Assembly (NCBI GenBank): GCA_029204225.1
Contig: CM055103.1
Span: 7,085,581 to 7,149,580 of the forward strand
Length of the DNA: 64,000 bases
Direction of reading: 5' to 3'
Source of the DNA: Diphasiastrum complanatum
Taxonomy: Eukaryota; Streptophyta; Lycopodiopsida; Lycopodiales; Lycopodiaceae
In this document: positions 39,405 to 51,230 of the stretch, one piece after another
Layout of the letters: each line of letters starts with the position of its first letter
How positions within the stretch are numbered: the first letter of the stretch is position 1
The notes under the pieces: generated by a model
Databases searched by the model: none
The model's input: only the letters and a program-made list of their open reading frames with translations
What the model was told of the DNA's origin: nothing
Program-made: the position numbers and the translations under genes

Positions 39405-39995
39405 TGTAAATTTTTTGTATAGGTCTCACACATGTAAGGCCAAGATGCCACGTGGCGACCCACTCCTAATGAAAATTAGGTCAAGTTAAGAGAGTTGGTC
39501 ATGTCTATTTGGTAGTGATCACTACATTATAGGACCTACACCTAGATTTGTGATGAGATTTTGACCAACTAGCCACCTACTTGGCATGCCTCTAGGAAAT
39601 AGACTAGGGTTTCATTTTAGGGCAAGAAAGCTAAGTTAACTTCCTTATGAAATGCTGGAAATTCACCTAACTTTACAAAGGAAGTCACTTTTGCTATGTA
39701 TTCCATCTCTCCATAGTGAGGAGCTAGATTTTTTGGAGCTCATTGGCAATCTCGAGCTAGTTCACTATGTACATTGAGTTTTTGTGATCCAAATGAAACC
39801 AAGTTGATTTCTACTTCATTCTCAGTCTACAGGCCGTACAACAGGCTGTGGTTCACACGTGTGGGCTCGGATTTCAATGTTGATCAATGCTTTTGATTGT
39901 TAATGCTTGTTGTCAAATTGCCAATCTACATCAACTTTTTGTATCCAGTTCTTTTGATAAATTGTTAAGCAAACATCCAATCACTCTTGTGGATC
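39405..39995 (+). repeat. dispersed repeat R1, copy 1 (diverged partner at 51,730-52,450)
   Basis: Blocks in the same order as 51,730-52,450: a TGGCAATCTCGAG-like word, TTGTGAT, an AGGCCGTAC box followed by ACACGTGTG, a GTTGATCAAT word, TTGATTGT, and a closing CAATCACTCTTGTGGATCTTT block. It is diverged but collinear. It ends where a copia RNase H fragment starts. Confidence 0.5.
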
Positions 39996-39998
39996 TTT

Positions 39999-40443
39999 CT
40001 AAGATGTAATACTGATGACAAAAGATCTACCAGTGGTCATACATTTAGTTACGGTACAACTGCGATTTCATGGAGCAGCAAAAAGCAACCTACAGTAGCC
40101 TTGTCATCGATGGAAGATCAATATCGAGCACTCAGCAATGCTACACAAGAAGCGGTATGGTTACGAAGATTGCTTGTGGATTTAGATCAACCACAGGTGG
40201 ATGTGACTACTATATCTTGCGATAATCAAAGTTGCATTCACCTTGCCAAAAATTTAGATTTACATGTTCGAACCAAGCACATCAAAATACACTACCATTT
40301 TGTTCGAGAGAAAATTTTTGATGGAGCCATTGATCTTGTTTTTTGTAAATCTGAAGATCAAATGGCAGATTTACTAAGTCATTAAGTAGATGTAAATTTG
40401 AGAGGTTTCGTACTCTATTAGGAATAGAAGAATATAATTTTAT
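39999..40443 (+). pseudogene. copia family C RNase H fragment
   Basis: One open frame reads DDKRSTSGHTFSYGTTAISW, SSKKQPTVALSSMEDQYRAL, SNATQEAVWLRRLLVDL, SCDNQSCIHLAKNLDLHVRT and KIHYHFVREKI, the C-terminal half of a copia RNase H. VALSSMEDQYRAL replaces the usual LSSTEAEY, so the Glu of that motif is Asp. A stop at 40,383 interrupts the last stretch. The 3' LTR at 40,457 follows a purine tract. Confidence 0.85.
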
Positions 40444-40456
40444 CATTGAGGGAGAG

Positions 40457-40718
40457 TGTTAGAAATCAATGATAAACTTCATTGCTACTGTTTACGATGT
40501 ACATTGATGTTGACAGTTGTGACCAGTTGTCATTAGCCGTAGGCTAGTCTATTAGTCTACTCGTAGATTTTCTCTCTTTATCAGGGTTCAGGGTTTATTT
40601 GTACATTTTACGTTCAGTATGATTTAGTATGATAGTGTGATTGTGCGTGTTCTTTTTTCGCCTTCTTGTGGTGATTGCTTATGGTGAATGCTTGATGTTC
40701 CATATCTGATTATTGACA
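40457..40718 (+). mobile_element. 3' LTR of copia family C, plus-strand copy (262 bp)
   Basis: Starts TGTTAGAAAT after GAGGGAGAG and ends ATTATTGACA. Both ends are set by comparison with the minus-strand copy at 30,327-30,613, where similarity stops at the same bases. It is short for a copia LTR. Confidence 0.8.
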
Positions 40719-40719
40719 T

Positions 40720-41455
40720 TGAGCTATGAGATATTCATGAATATGGGAAGTAGTGGTAAATATTAAATTAAGGTTCACTGATTGGCTACCAAGTACCATT
40801 TAGTTATGGATTGGATCAGATGGAATAAAGTTTTAATCTTAACCTTATGTCCAAAGATGTCTATATAAGTTAACCTAATCTTGGTTTGTACACTAAGATC
40901 TGAGGTAGGTTGACCGGTTGAAGAAACTTTGTAAGTAAAAGTATGATGGTTGGAAGTTTGTGATGTGGAATTATTCACTTCAGAGATTTTCTAGATATGT
41001 TATTTATTCTTGAAAAATAGAGTTGTTTTAGTAGCTGAGTTACGAGATTCTCAGTGATATATGTGAGTAACATATGCAAATTTAGGAGAAATCTGCCAGA
41101 CATATGTGTTTATGTATTGGTTATAGTGAGATTATTCTCATATGTGCACGATTAATCTTGTTTGGATCTACTATGTATTCCTAGTTACTAAGGTTATCTG
41201 GTGCACTTAACCTAGTTGTTGAACATAGTCATATGATCAAGTATTGTGTTTTGACAATTACTTTCAGAGTTAACAGATATGTTCTGATAGATCTATAGGT
41301 TAACTTAAAAATGATTTAGATAAGGATCTAAATGTGGTGTTATACTAGTATAATTGAGTTCCTCACTTAGACATTTAAGATTTCTAAATCATGAGCGATT
41401 AACTTGAGTAGTTGATTTACTTTTGTGGAAATTAATTGTTAAAACAGACTGTGTG
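40720..41455. other. spacer, no gene recognised
   Basis: AT-rich sequence after the family C LTR with no clear features. Confidence 0.4.
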
Positions 41456-41459
41456 AAGA

Positions 41460-41863
41460 GAATTCACCGGAAACTGTTTTTTTTTCTGTATACTGCTTGT
41501 AAGACACATAATTTATGAGTCAATTGGATTCATCAGAAAATTGTGTGCATAGGATACTGAATTCTTGGGTGAGTATTTCTCAGTTGAGGAATAGACTTGA
41601 TTCATTAGTGATAGTATCCCTGTGAGCTCAATTGGATACCAGATCCTAATGGTTCCAAGAATAACTCACCGAAAACTATTTGTTTTGTGTGTACTGCTTG
41701 TAAGACACATAACTTATGAGTCAATTGGATTCATCAGAAAATTGTGTGCATAGGATACTGAATTCTTGGGTGAGTATTTCTCAGTTAGGAATAGACTTGA
41801 TTCATTAGTGATAACATCTCTGTTAGCTCAATCGGATACCAGATCCTAATGGTTTCATAATGA
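41460..41863. repeat. 201-bp tandem duplication, near identical copies
   Basis: ACTGCTTGTAAGACACATAA starts at 41,492 and recurs at 41,693 with one base changed (AACTTATG for AATTTATG). Nearly all of the 201-bp unit is shared, including GAAAATTGTGTGCATAGGA and CGGATACCAGATCCTAATGG-like text. The low divergence suggests a recent event compared with other repeats here. Confidence 0.95.
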
Positions 41864-42754
41864 TAAATTGAATTTTTGGAATTTAGTAGAACTTTGTAAT
41901 CTCTAGATATTGTTCTAGGTGATTGTATAGAGTTTATCTTGTTAAAGGCATATGTATAAAATGGTTTTTAATTACTTGGTTGATTGTAGAATTTGGAAAT
42001 CATAATCTGGTTAAGAATCCGGGGGTTAGAAGAATATTCTTGGAATCCAGTATTTTTCCTTGAAAAGATTTCAGAATGATTCTTATATTTCCTGAGTTGT
42101 ATGTTGTACATATTCTCCAGTATCTTTCAATGATTAAGTATGGTTTTGGAATCTTGTAAATTATGATTGACGAATCATAAGATTCTAAATGTTTATGATT
42201 GGCGGATCATAAATTGATATTTAAAGGTCATTTGAAGATTTTAAGAGAATGTGAGAATTCTTAAGATAATGAGTAATTCTTGATCAATTGGTTGAGTCAA
42301 GGATTTAGATGTGTTGGTCGAACTCTAAATTTCTTTACTCCAGCACATACTTGAGATTGTGTGGAACTCATAAGCATTTTCATTAAGTAATTGTTTACTT
42401 ATGAGGAATTTCCTTATCTTTAAGATTGTAGTCTATAAGTGCTTGTGTGCAAAGTTCAGTCTATATCTCCAGATTTATAGGAGACAAATAAATCTATTAA
42501 GATACAAATAGTTGCTGATTTCTTGCATATGATGCTAGAAATGGGGCTGTTAACTCATTAGAGTAAATATAGTACTCTGGTTTGACTTATAATTGTCTGA
42601 GATTTGATGGATCTCCTAGAGATTTTAGATGACTGAATTGTGGTATTTTAGAATATTTGGATATTCTAAGAATATTTGTACCAAGAAGCATTATTTTTTG
42701 CAAGAAATTAAAATGGAATTTTTTCAGCTTTCGAATTTGATTTCTGGATTAAAG

Positions 42755-43130
42755 TAAATCACCCAATGTTTCATGTAATTGAAATTACATGAAGGTGATG
42801 AGTTTTTTTTGGATAAGATCAATCCATTTGGAGGATTTATAGCTAAGTGTATCTTTGGGATTTGAATTAGTATTCATGAGTAGAGGCAAGCAATTTAAAA
42901 ATTGTTGCATCTCTAAGTACTTATTCAGATGGAACAATTAGACTAAGTATAATGATTCATGGGTAAGATTTGAAAGCTTAAGGAATAATTTCATGTTTTC
43001 TTTTTCTTGTTCTGAGGACATAACCTGTTTAAGGGAGGAAGAATGTTATGACCATATTCAACTAAGGACATGGAATAGTCCTAATATGGTAGAACAGCCC
43101 TCCAGTGTTCGAGATTATTGGTCACACCTA
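42755..43130 (+). pseudogene. gypsy chromodomain tail, purine tract and LTR start
   Basis: CACCCAATGTTTCATGTAA and the following 250 bp match 5645-5890 at low identity (frames broken): GGTGATGAG, CATTTGGAGGA, ATCTCTAAGTACTT, GATTCATGGG, GAAAGC. AAGGGAGGAAGAA then TGTTATGACC at 43,044 repeats the polypurine-LTR boundary seen at 5938. It is the same gypsy family as 5,122, more decayed. Confidence 0.7.
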
Positions 43131-43197
43131 GATTTTATTCCACATCGAGGCACTAATAGCAAAACTCTAAATAAACTATGAAGAACTGAGCTAGAAT

Positions 43198-43506
43198 GTG
43201 CAAGAGTGTTCAAGCTTGAAAGCTTGAGAGAGCTGCTACTTGATTGAAAATAATAGACGTATGATCAACTATTTATACTAAGCAAAAATGTGGCAAGTCT
43301 AGTAGGATAGCTAATTTGGTCATAAATCTTAATGGCCAATTGGCAATCATGAGCTGACATCCATCCAGTTAGTACTTCTTGAAAATTGAGCGATTCTTGA
43401 GTATTTCTGCAGACTGTGTAGAAATATGCATAAAACTGTAGAGCTGGATAATGTAGTGGATGAAGATTAAAAATGATTAGTCGATAATCATGAAAATAAT
43501 CCAACA
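43198..43506 (-). mobile_element. 3' LTR of copia element E
   Basis: On the minus strand it starts TGTTGGATTATTTTC right after the purine tract AAGGAAGAG and carries TTTTTAATCTTCATCCACTAC and CTACACAGTCTGCAGAAATA. Similar LTR starts occur at 32,807 (plus) and 47,241 (minus). The left limit, TGTGCAAG at about 43,198, is a guess from the required TG. Confidence 0.65.
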
Positions 43507-43509
43507 CTC

Positions 43510-46500
43510 TTCCTTAATTTGAATCCATGAATGCTTTGACCTTCAAACTTAGTTCTGCACAAAATTTCTTGTGTGCATCCAACTTCAATGCTTTAGTAAA
43601 AATATCCGCTGTCATATCTTGCATTCGAAAGTACTGCAAGTCAATCTCTTTGTTCAGAACTTTGCTTTTGACATAGCGATACTTACTTTCAATGTGCTTA
43701 CTCCTAGAATGAAATCTAGGGTTGGCTGATAAAGCAATGACACTTTGATTATCAAAAAATAGAATTGTCGGAGCATATTGATTCAGACTGATATCTGAAA
43801 GTAAGTTTCTCAACATACTGCTTCCTTTGTAACTTGAGAGACTGCAATATACTCTGATTTAGTGGAAGATAGAGCTATCAAAGTTTGCTTGCAACTGTTC
43901 CATTGAATAGGACCATTGTTGAGGAAGAATGTAAATCCTGAAGTGGATTTACGAGTGACTACATCTCCTACCCAACTTACTGCCGGAAAGTAGTATGCAG
44001 AAGATAGGTCTAGCTCGAAAAGAAATGAAATCTAGGGTTGGTTGATGAAGCGATGCACTTTGATTATCACAAAATAATGTCGTCGCGGAGCATATTGATT
44101 CATACCAATATTTGAGAGTAAGTTCCTCAACCAAATTGCTTCCTTTGTAGCTTGAGAGACTGTGATATACTCTAATTCAGTGGAAGATAGAGCTATTGAA
44201 GATTGCTTGCGACTGTTCCAGGAAGTTGGACCATTGTTGAGGAAAATGTAAATCCGAAAGTAGATATACGAGTGTCTACATCTCTTGCCCAACTCGCATC
44301 TGTGTAACCACTGAGTAAATTGAGTTTGTCGTTGCCGACTGCTCCATAACAATTGCAAAAGTCCATAGTAGCTCGAAGATATCTCATGACTCTGATAAGA
44401 GCCTTCCAATGTGTTATACTAGGATGAGTCATAAACTGTCTGAGAGAGCAGACTGCAAAAGCTATGTCTGGCCTGGTATAGATCATGGCGTGCATAAGAG
44501 ATCCTATAATAGAATGGTAAGGACGCTCACGCATCTGCTGCTTCTCATGAATTGTTTGGGGACACTGGTCCTTTGACAATCTGAGTCCTAGTTCCATTGG
44601 TGAGAGAGCTAACTTGCAATTGATCAGACTATATCTGACTAAAATGTTGCAGATGTACCTCCGTTGTGTAATGTAGATCAATTTTTGTTTTGTCTCTGTG
44701 GATTTGTATACCAAGGTAGAAATGAGCTTCATCCAGATCGGTCATGTCGAATTCGGAAGATAGCATGAGATATATTGTTTGTACATCCATTTGATGTATT
44801 TCCAAATCTGTTGCAGTGGAAAATAATAGCAAAAGTCGAATAGAAGAATGCTTGACTACTGGACTGAAGGTCTCAATGTAATCGACGTTGTATACCTGAG
44901 AAAAACCTCTGGCTACTAGTCTTGCCTTTCTTTTGTTGATGCTTCCATCTGCATTGTACTTGACTTTGAAAATCCATTTGCTAGCAGGTAATTTGACAAT
45001 TGTCCACGTCTGGTTCTTGATAAAAGATGAATACTATTTATCCATAGCTTCTTTCCAGAGATCTGAGTCAGACTGACTGAGTGCCTCTTGGACAGACGTC
45101 GGTTCCTGAACAAGATATGCCACAGACTCGTCAATATACCGGTTAGGTGGTCTGCTAGTCGTTGAAGATCTTCTAGATAATATAGGAAGTTGATTGTTTC
45201 TATCATACTGTAGTTGCTGAACTGCAACATCATCATCTTCTGATCCACCGTTCATTCGTTGTTCATCAAAAGTAAAAGAGCTTGCTCCTTCAATGAGAAT
45301 AGTTGCCTGTGGAACTGGAAAGTTCAAAGCGTCAGGAGAATCTGACAGGTCGGCTACATGGGAAGTGCCCTTTCCTTTGAGGTCTTAAAATTGATCTTCG
45401 ATGAAGATGACATCCCGACTAGTGAATATCTTCGACTCAATGGGATTGAACAACTTGTAGGCTTGATCTGAAGTAGTGTAGTTGATGAAAACACACTTGA
45501 TACTCTGGAAGTCGAGCTTCTTCCTAAGATCACGAGGTATCTGTGCAAAAGCAGTACATCCAAAAACTCGTAAGTTTGATAAAGAAGGTTTGGTACTTGT
45601 CCAAACTTTGAATGGTGTTTTGTCTGAGAGGCCTTTAATAGAACATCTGGAGAATTCGTCAATAAAGGTAATGAAGTACTTTGCATCTAGCAATGAAGGA
45701 GTTTTCATAGGTCCACATATATATGTATGAATAACATCTAATAGATCTTTTGCTGCATGCATATGGTTTGATCTAAAAGGAAACCTAGCCTGCTTTCCAA
45801 AAATGCAGCTATGACAAACAGGGAGATCGACTTTACCAGAAGGATAGTCGAGATCAAGGACCATGGATTGTTTGGTCATGTTCAAAATAGATGCATGATT
45901 CACGTGTTCTAAGCGATGATGCCATAGTAATGCTTTATTGACTAGAATAGAGGTTTTCAAGACTTGACTAAACTCAGAATAACAGTGTGCCAATCTATAT
46001 AAGTAACCATGCCTCTTATCGAGTGCAAGGATCTTATCACTCCCATTAATAATTCTGCATTGATCATATTCAAATTCTACCTTATGACCTAAATCTGTAA
46101 TTCTACTCACTGATAACAGATTTGTAGAGAGTTTAGGAACATATAAAACCTTTGATAGTAATTTGAATTGATCATGCTGGAATCAAAATCTTACAGTACA
46201 TTCACCTTCAATAGTGTGAGTACTATTGTCACCAAGATGAACAAATTTTTTTGTGGTGTAAGGAATGTAGGAGTTGAAGATCTCATGTTGATTGGTCATA
46301 TGTTGAGTTGCTCCAGAATCCAAAAACCATGAATCATCCCAAAATGCGCTTTGATCTTTGACCATGAATGCGCCTTCGTCCGCTTTGACCTAGGGAGATG
46401 AGGAGACTATGTTTGCTTGTTGATCAGGTTGCTTGGCTGCGTTCTTCGCTTGGAGAATTCAGCAATCCTTGATCTCATGGTTATTGCGCTTGCAATACCT

Positions 46501-47085
46501 GCAAACATCTTCTTCTTCAACTGTGGATTTGATGATTGTTCTTGACCTTGAGTCTGTTTCTGATTCGTTGTAGCCTTCTTAGAGCTTTTCTGCTTTTGTC
46601 GCTTCGAGCCTTTGTTGACAAATAGAGCCTGAGAGGAGGAAGTAGACAAAGTGTCTTGACTTCTTCTATTGTCTTCTTGCAGCAACATAGTGATAACTCT
46701 AGTAAGAGTTAAATATGAGTGTGTCAATATGATCATCACCCAGTTCTTATATGTAGAGGGCAAGCTTGAAAGCAATTTCATAATTGCGTCTTGATCGTCT
46801 ATGACTGATCCGACAGTGGCCATCTGTTGCAGAAGATTTTTAAACTGGCTAATGTGACTCTGAAGAGAATCACTAGTAGACTTTTTGAATGTGAAGAATT
46901 TCCTTCATAGATGTAACTTAGTAGTTACGTCCCTCACGTCATCTAGTGAGTTCAAAATGTCCCAAACGTCTCTTGACATTTTACCTTCAGCTATGTGTCC
47001 AATCTGCTCTAATGTATTGAGGATCAAGCGCGAAAGCTTTACCGTCCTTCAAATTCCACTTTGAGTCGTCGTCTTCAAATTTTAC
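43510..47085 (-). pseudogene. Ty1/copia element E (gag to RNase H, with catalytic regions deleted)
   Basis: Gag text starts near 47,085 and runs through SLPSTYKNWVMI to a frameshifted zinc knuckle near 46,480. Protease is intact at its motif (WFLDSGATQHMTNQ, about 46,330). Next come LWHHRLEHVNH, CHSCIFGKQARFPF and YFITFIDEFSR, where about 100 residues of integrase core are missing before GLSDKTPFKVW and LRVFGCTAFAQI. Then the linker, and RT text to EIHQMDVQTIYL joined directly to LSSEFDMTDLDEAHFYLGIQ, so the RT active site is lost. SGYTDASWA and LSSTELEYITVSQATKEAIW follow, with part of RNase H duplicated in tandem, and the end ADIFTKALKLDAHKKF. Element F shows the undeleted RT arrangement. 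Confidence 0.9.
43715..44300 (-). repeat. tandem duplication inside RNase H of element E (~313-bp period)
   Basis: GGGTTGGCTGATAAAGCAAT at 43,721 and GGGTTGGTTGATGAAGCGAT at 44,034 begin matching stretches. Each continues through the LSSTE-encoding block, a GGACCATTGTTGAGGAA block and the CCCAACT block. The copies differ at many positions, so the event is old. Confidence 0.85.
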
Positions 47086-47099
47086 TTTTGTACTTATCT

Positions 47100-47241
47100 C
47101 CGTGTAATTCTGCAGACTGTGTAAAAACACTTGTAATTTTGCAGACTATGTAAACACACGCGAAAATCCATAGAACTGGATAAATAATGGATGAAGATTG
47201 AAACCGATTAGACGATTGGTAAGAAGGAGAACAATCCAACA
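47100..47241 (-). mobile_element. truncated LTR between copia elements F and E
   Basis: On the minus strand: TGTTGGATTGTTCTCC, then CAATCTTCATCCATTATTTA and TAGTCTGCAAAATTAC, matching the element E LTR start. It is cut on its gag side, where element E gag text follows with no primer-binding site, and on the other side it joins element F's RNase H. One LTR fragment therefore links two elements of one family in tandem. Confidence 0.75.
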
Positions 47242-47249
47242 CTTGCATA

Positions 47250-48890
47250 TGAAAAACCACTGTGAAGATTGAGTTTGTCGTTGTCGACTCCTCCATAACA
47301 AATGCAAAAGTCCATAGTAGTTCGAAGATATCTCATGACTCTGATAAGAGCCTTCCAATGTGTTATACAAGGATTGATCATATACCGACTCAAGAAACTG
47401 ACTGCAAAAGCTATGTCTGGTCTGGTACAGATCATCGCGTACATAAGAGATCCTATTATCAAATGATAAGTATACTCACGCATCTGCTCCTTCTCTTCGA
47501 TTGTTTGGGGACACTGGTCCTTCGACATCTTGAGTCTTGGATCCATTGGTGGAGAGAGCTAATTTGCAATTCATTAGATTATATCTGATTAAGACATTGT
47601 GGATGTATCTTTGTTGAGAAATATTAATCAACTTCTATTTTCTGTCTCTTTGGATTTGAATACCTAGATAGTAATGAGCTTCGTCCAGATCGATCTTGTC
47701 GAATTCGGAAGATAGCATTGTCTTAGCTTCCTTTATCAGATCGATACTGTTGCTGAAAAGCAAGTCCACATACAAAGTGATAATGATAAAGAAATGTTGC
47801 ATTGTCTTGAAGTAGACATTTGAATATGAAGAACTTGGTGTGTAGCCGTGATCAATAAGAAAAGTATTGATCCTCTAAAATCATGCTCGAGCAGATTGCT
47901 TCAAGCCATAAAGTGCTTTATGGAGTTTACACACATGATTGTATTTACCTTCGATAATATAACCTTCGGGTTGCACCATGTAAATGTCTTCTTCGATAAC
48001 TCCATTGAGATATGTTGTCTATAAATCCATTTCATATATTTTCAAATCTGTTGCAGCAGCAAACGAGAATAAAAGTTGAATAGAAGAATGTTTAACTACT
48101 AGACTGAAAGTCTTAGTGTAGTCGACGTTATATACATGAGAAAATCCTCTAGCGACAAGTTGAGCCTTTCTTCAATCGATATTTCCATCTGTCTTGTATT
48201 TGATTTTGAACAACCATTTGCAATCAACTACATTTCTGTTGGCAGGTAATTCGACAATAGTCCATGTCTGGTTCTTGATAAGAGATAAATACTCTTTATC
48301 CATAGCTTATTTCCAGAGATCGAAATTGGGCTAACTAAGTGCTTCTTGGACAATCATCGGCTCTTGAACAAGGTAAGCTGCAAACTCGTTGATATGCATG
48401 TTAGATGGTCTGCTGACTCTTGTCGATCTTCTAGGTGATGATCGAAGTTGATCTTCATCATGCTGTATTTGCTGAACTGCAATATCATCATCTTCAGCTT
48501 CATCGTCGATAAGTTGTTCTTCGGGAGTAGACAAGCTTGGACCTTCAATAGGAATAGCCGAATTTGGAACTTGAATGTTTGATGTTCCGGAAGAGTCCAG
48601 AAGTTCGACTATATGAGCTTTGCCTTTAGTTTTGAGGTCAATAAACTAATCTTCAATGAAGATGACATCCTAGCTAGTGACTACCTTCGACTCGACAGGA
48701 TCATACAACTTATAAGATTTATCTGATGTAGTGTAGCTGATTAAAATAAACTTGATACTTTGGAAGTCGAGCTTCTTCTCGAGATTATGCGGAATTTACG
48801 CATAAGCGATACATCCAAAAACTCGTAAGTTTGATGAAGAAGGTTTGGAGCTTGTCCAAACTTCATATGGTGTTTTGTTTGAAAGGCAGG
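47250..48890 (-). pseudogene. Ty1/copia element F (integrase end, linker, RT, start of RNase H)
   Basis: Same family as element E. From 48,890 down: NKTPYEVWTSSKPSSSNLRV-like integrase end, the RSSPRRSTRVSRPSNMHINE linker, then RT with [35 protein letters not shown] and, at about 47,765, LYVDLLF, where one Asp of YVDD is missing. Next come CPQTIEEKEQMRE and CTRPDIAFAVSFLSRY. RNase H breaks off at about 47,262 (LNLHSGFS) against the LTR start. Several stops. The integrase side ends at 48,890 against unrelated sequence. Confidence 0.88.
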
Positions 48891-50925
48891 GCCCCTATCT
48901 GAGAAGATGCTAAGTTTCAAATACAGGAAGGAAATCTAAAAAAACACCTCACCTTGGAAGAGGGGGATATGAAAACTTTTGAGAAACAAGGGAAGAAAGA
49001 AAACCAAAAAGAATGTGAAGAAAAGTGGCGACAAATGGGAACTTGAAGGGTGTACACAAATGAGCAACTTGAAAAATTAGCCACATGCAACTTGGAGGAA
49101 AGAAGGACCACATGGGAACCACATTTCAAAGAAGGATTTGTCAAAGTATGCTCACACTTGTGTGAGGGACCAAGAATGGAGAATTTGACCAAAAAGGAAG
49201 AGAGGAGGAACCGTCCTCTTGGGTCTAGTGGGTCCTGAAAGAGCCATAAGACTTCATGAAGAGTCTTTTTCATAGCCTTTTTGAAAAGTAGGGTGTGGTC
49301 CAACCAATGAGGGGAGGACACATAAGTTAAAATGGTACCACTCTAGCTTTTGAGGGCTACCTTGTGAAGGAATAGGTTTTTAGTAGCACCTATGAAGAGG
49401 GCTCTCATTATCTCGTCTTAGTTGTCATCATAGTGAAAGCTCAGTCTTGAAATCTTGCTTCGGATCCTATTTTGTAAGAACATTTTGAAACTGTCTCATA
49501 GGCGATTTTTGAAGAGAATTTGTTCTCAGTTTGAAAGAAGTTATGTTTTAGGAAACGCGAAGAGAAAGCTCATTCTTGTCTTGAATTTTCACATTGAAAA
49601 GGTCACATCATGGTATGTGCTTTTCGTGTGTCAAATCTAGCCTCGAACACTTGTTTTTTATAGTGGTGAATTTGAAAGAGCAAGGGAAATATAGCTTTGA
49701 ATAAGGATATGACTTCATGATGTGTTTTTGGCTTTGAAAGGGTCGCAATACATATTTGCTTTTGAAAGATGATTTTAGTTTTGAAAAGCGGTGGGTTTTG
49801 ACTCTAGTGCTCACTCGGAAGGAGTGGTTGCTTCATGCTTCAAAAGAATGGCGGTTTTTCAAGGAGATTCACTTGGAAAGTCATGCTTTGAATGTGATCC
49901 GTGATGTTGAAAGAAGATAATGTCTGAGTTAAATGAGGATTGTATTTTGAACACATGCGTTATCTCGAATTACATGCTTAGATAATCGGCAGCACTTCGC
50001 TTACTTTGAATGATGCCAAGACTCACGACGGTCGCTTGAAGGAGCGGTCAAATGGCAAATCCCTAAGTAATTCAGAGATATGCAGGATTGAGACTCGATT
50101 TAATTTTAATGGAGATATGATAGGGTCGGTTCCCTCATAAACTCTAAACTTTAGTATGAAGAGAATCTTGCTGTAAAAGGAAGTGAAGCATCAAAGAACA
50201 GTAGTAATTCACCAATTGCGAGAAATGCTAGGTTTGATTTGAATCTTAATCTTTTGTTTCATTGCACAAAGGTAAGGTAGGTTCCTCGAGATTCAGATCT
50301 GCAATGTAATCCTTGCACGAGAACTATGCGCATATGATGCTCGAGGCGGCAGAGTTAGGAAGAGCAAACCCTCTGAAAACTACTCCCTCACAGAGCTGCG
50401 AACCATCGCTAAAGTAGGCAGGGACAATAGTCACCGCCTTGTTAACACACTTTGTCGTCGAGTTTCAAGAGGGTGGAATATTTCCACTAAACCATTGAAA
50501 ACTTGTTGGCCATCACAGATGGCTCAACGCACGCCTGGGAACCGGATATAGTCGTGGATGGGATCCAGAGGGAAAGGCTGAATCCATTCTTTTATAGCCA
50601 CGAGGAGGTAATAGTGACATTCGTCATAGCCATAATCCCGCAGCTATCCTCTTCTCCCAAAGAGTCGAAGGTCGCCATCTGCATTGTTCGCTGCTGCTGC
50701 GAACAGTAGCCGCAGACCATATGTTAGCTGAGGATTCTTTTGAAGGTGGCCCGTGGAACGAAAACTGGACGCTGAAAAAACCCTCGCATTTTTTCAAGGG
50801 CCCTACTTATTCACTAAATACCCAGGGAGGGGGCCCAAAAAAAGCAAAATATAAGAAAGAACCAGTTTTTGTGAGCTTAGAAAATGGGGAGGGGATTAGC
50901 AAATTTTTAAGGGATTTAGATGTTG

Positions 50926-50927
<2 letters not shown>
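48891..50927. other. unclassified region, no gene recognised
   Basis: Contains short frames only. From 49,450 to 49,900 the word TTTGAAA recurs at loose intervals. At 50,587-50,603 the minus strand has a good TATA box (GGCTATAAAAGAATGG), and at 50,687-50,705 a perfect hairpin GTTCGC(TGCTGCT)GCGAAC. 50,280-50,760 is more GC-rich than its surroundings and could be a decayed gene edge, but no protein match is seen. Confidence 0.35.

Positions 50928-50958
<31 letters not shown>
50928..50958. repeat. poly(T) tract, 31 bp
   Basis: Uninterrupted T run, which read as A on the minus strand could be the tail of a retroposed transcript; no source gene is recognised next to it. Confidence 0.9.
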
Positions 50959-51024
50959 CTGTTGAAAAGAAGAGGTAATGCTATGAAAAATTCGTTTTTG
51001 AGACTATGAGTTAACTCAAACCAC

Positions 51025-51230
51025 TGCTGCTCCCGGCGCCACGAACGCCGGTGTTGCTCCCGGCGCCACTGTGACCAGAATCCGGCCCGTGCCAATTTCC
51101 TATGGGTAAATAATTTTGATCGGTTCTAGCGAAGTCCATAGAGCTCGAATCGATGTGCAATCACCTCACACGATCTAGGCATGATTAAGGGAAGCCTGGG
51201 GGATCAATAAATTCTAGAGAGAGAAAATGA
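51025..51230 (-). repeat. fragment of copia element H leader (partner at 19,290-19,495)
   Basis: Shares CCCGGCGCCACTGTGACCA, TTTGATCGGTTCTAGCG, GATGTGCAATCACCTCACAC, GATCTAGGCATGATTAA and CTAGAGAGAGAAAATGAC with the leader of element H in the same orientation. No LTR, gag or primer site accompanies it. Confidence 0.85.

Noticed and set aside
48917-49321. 134-codon minus-strand ORF with hydrophobic stretches
   Set aside because: Phe/Ser-rich text typical of the antisense of A/G-rich DNA. No recognisable domain and no copy elsewhere in the window.
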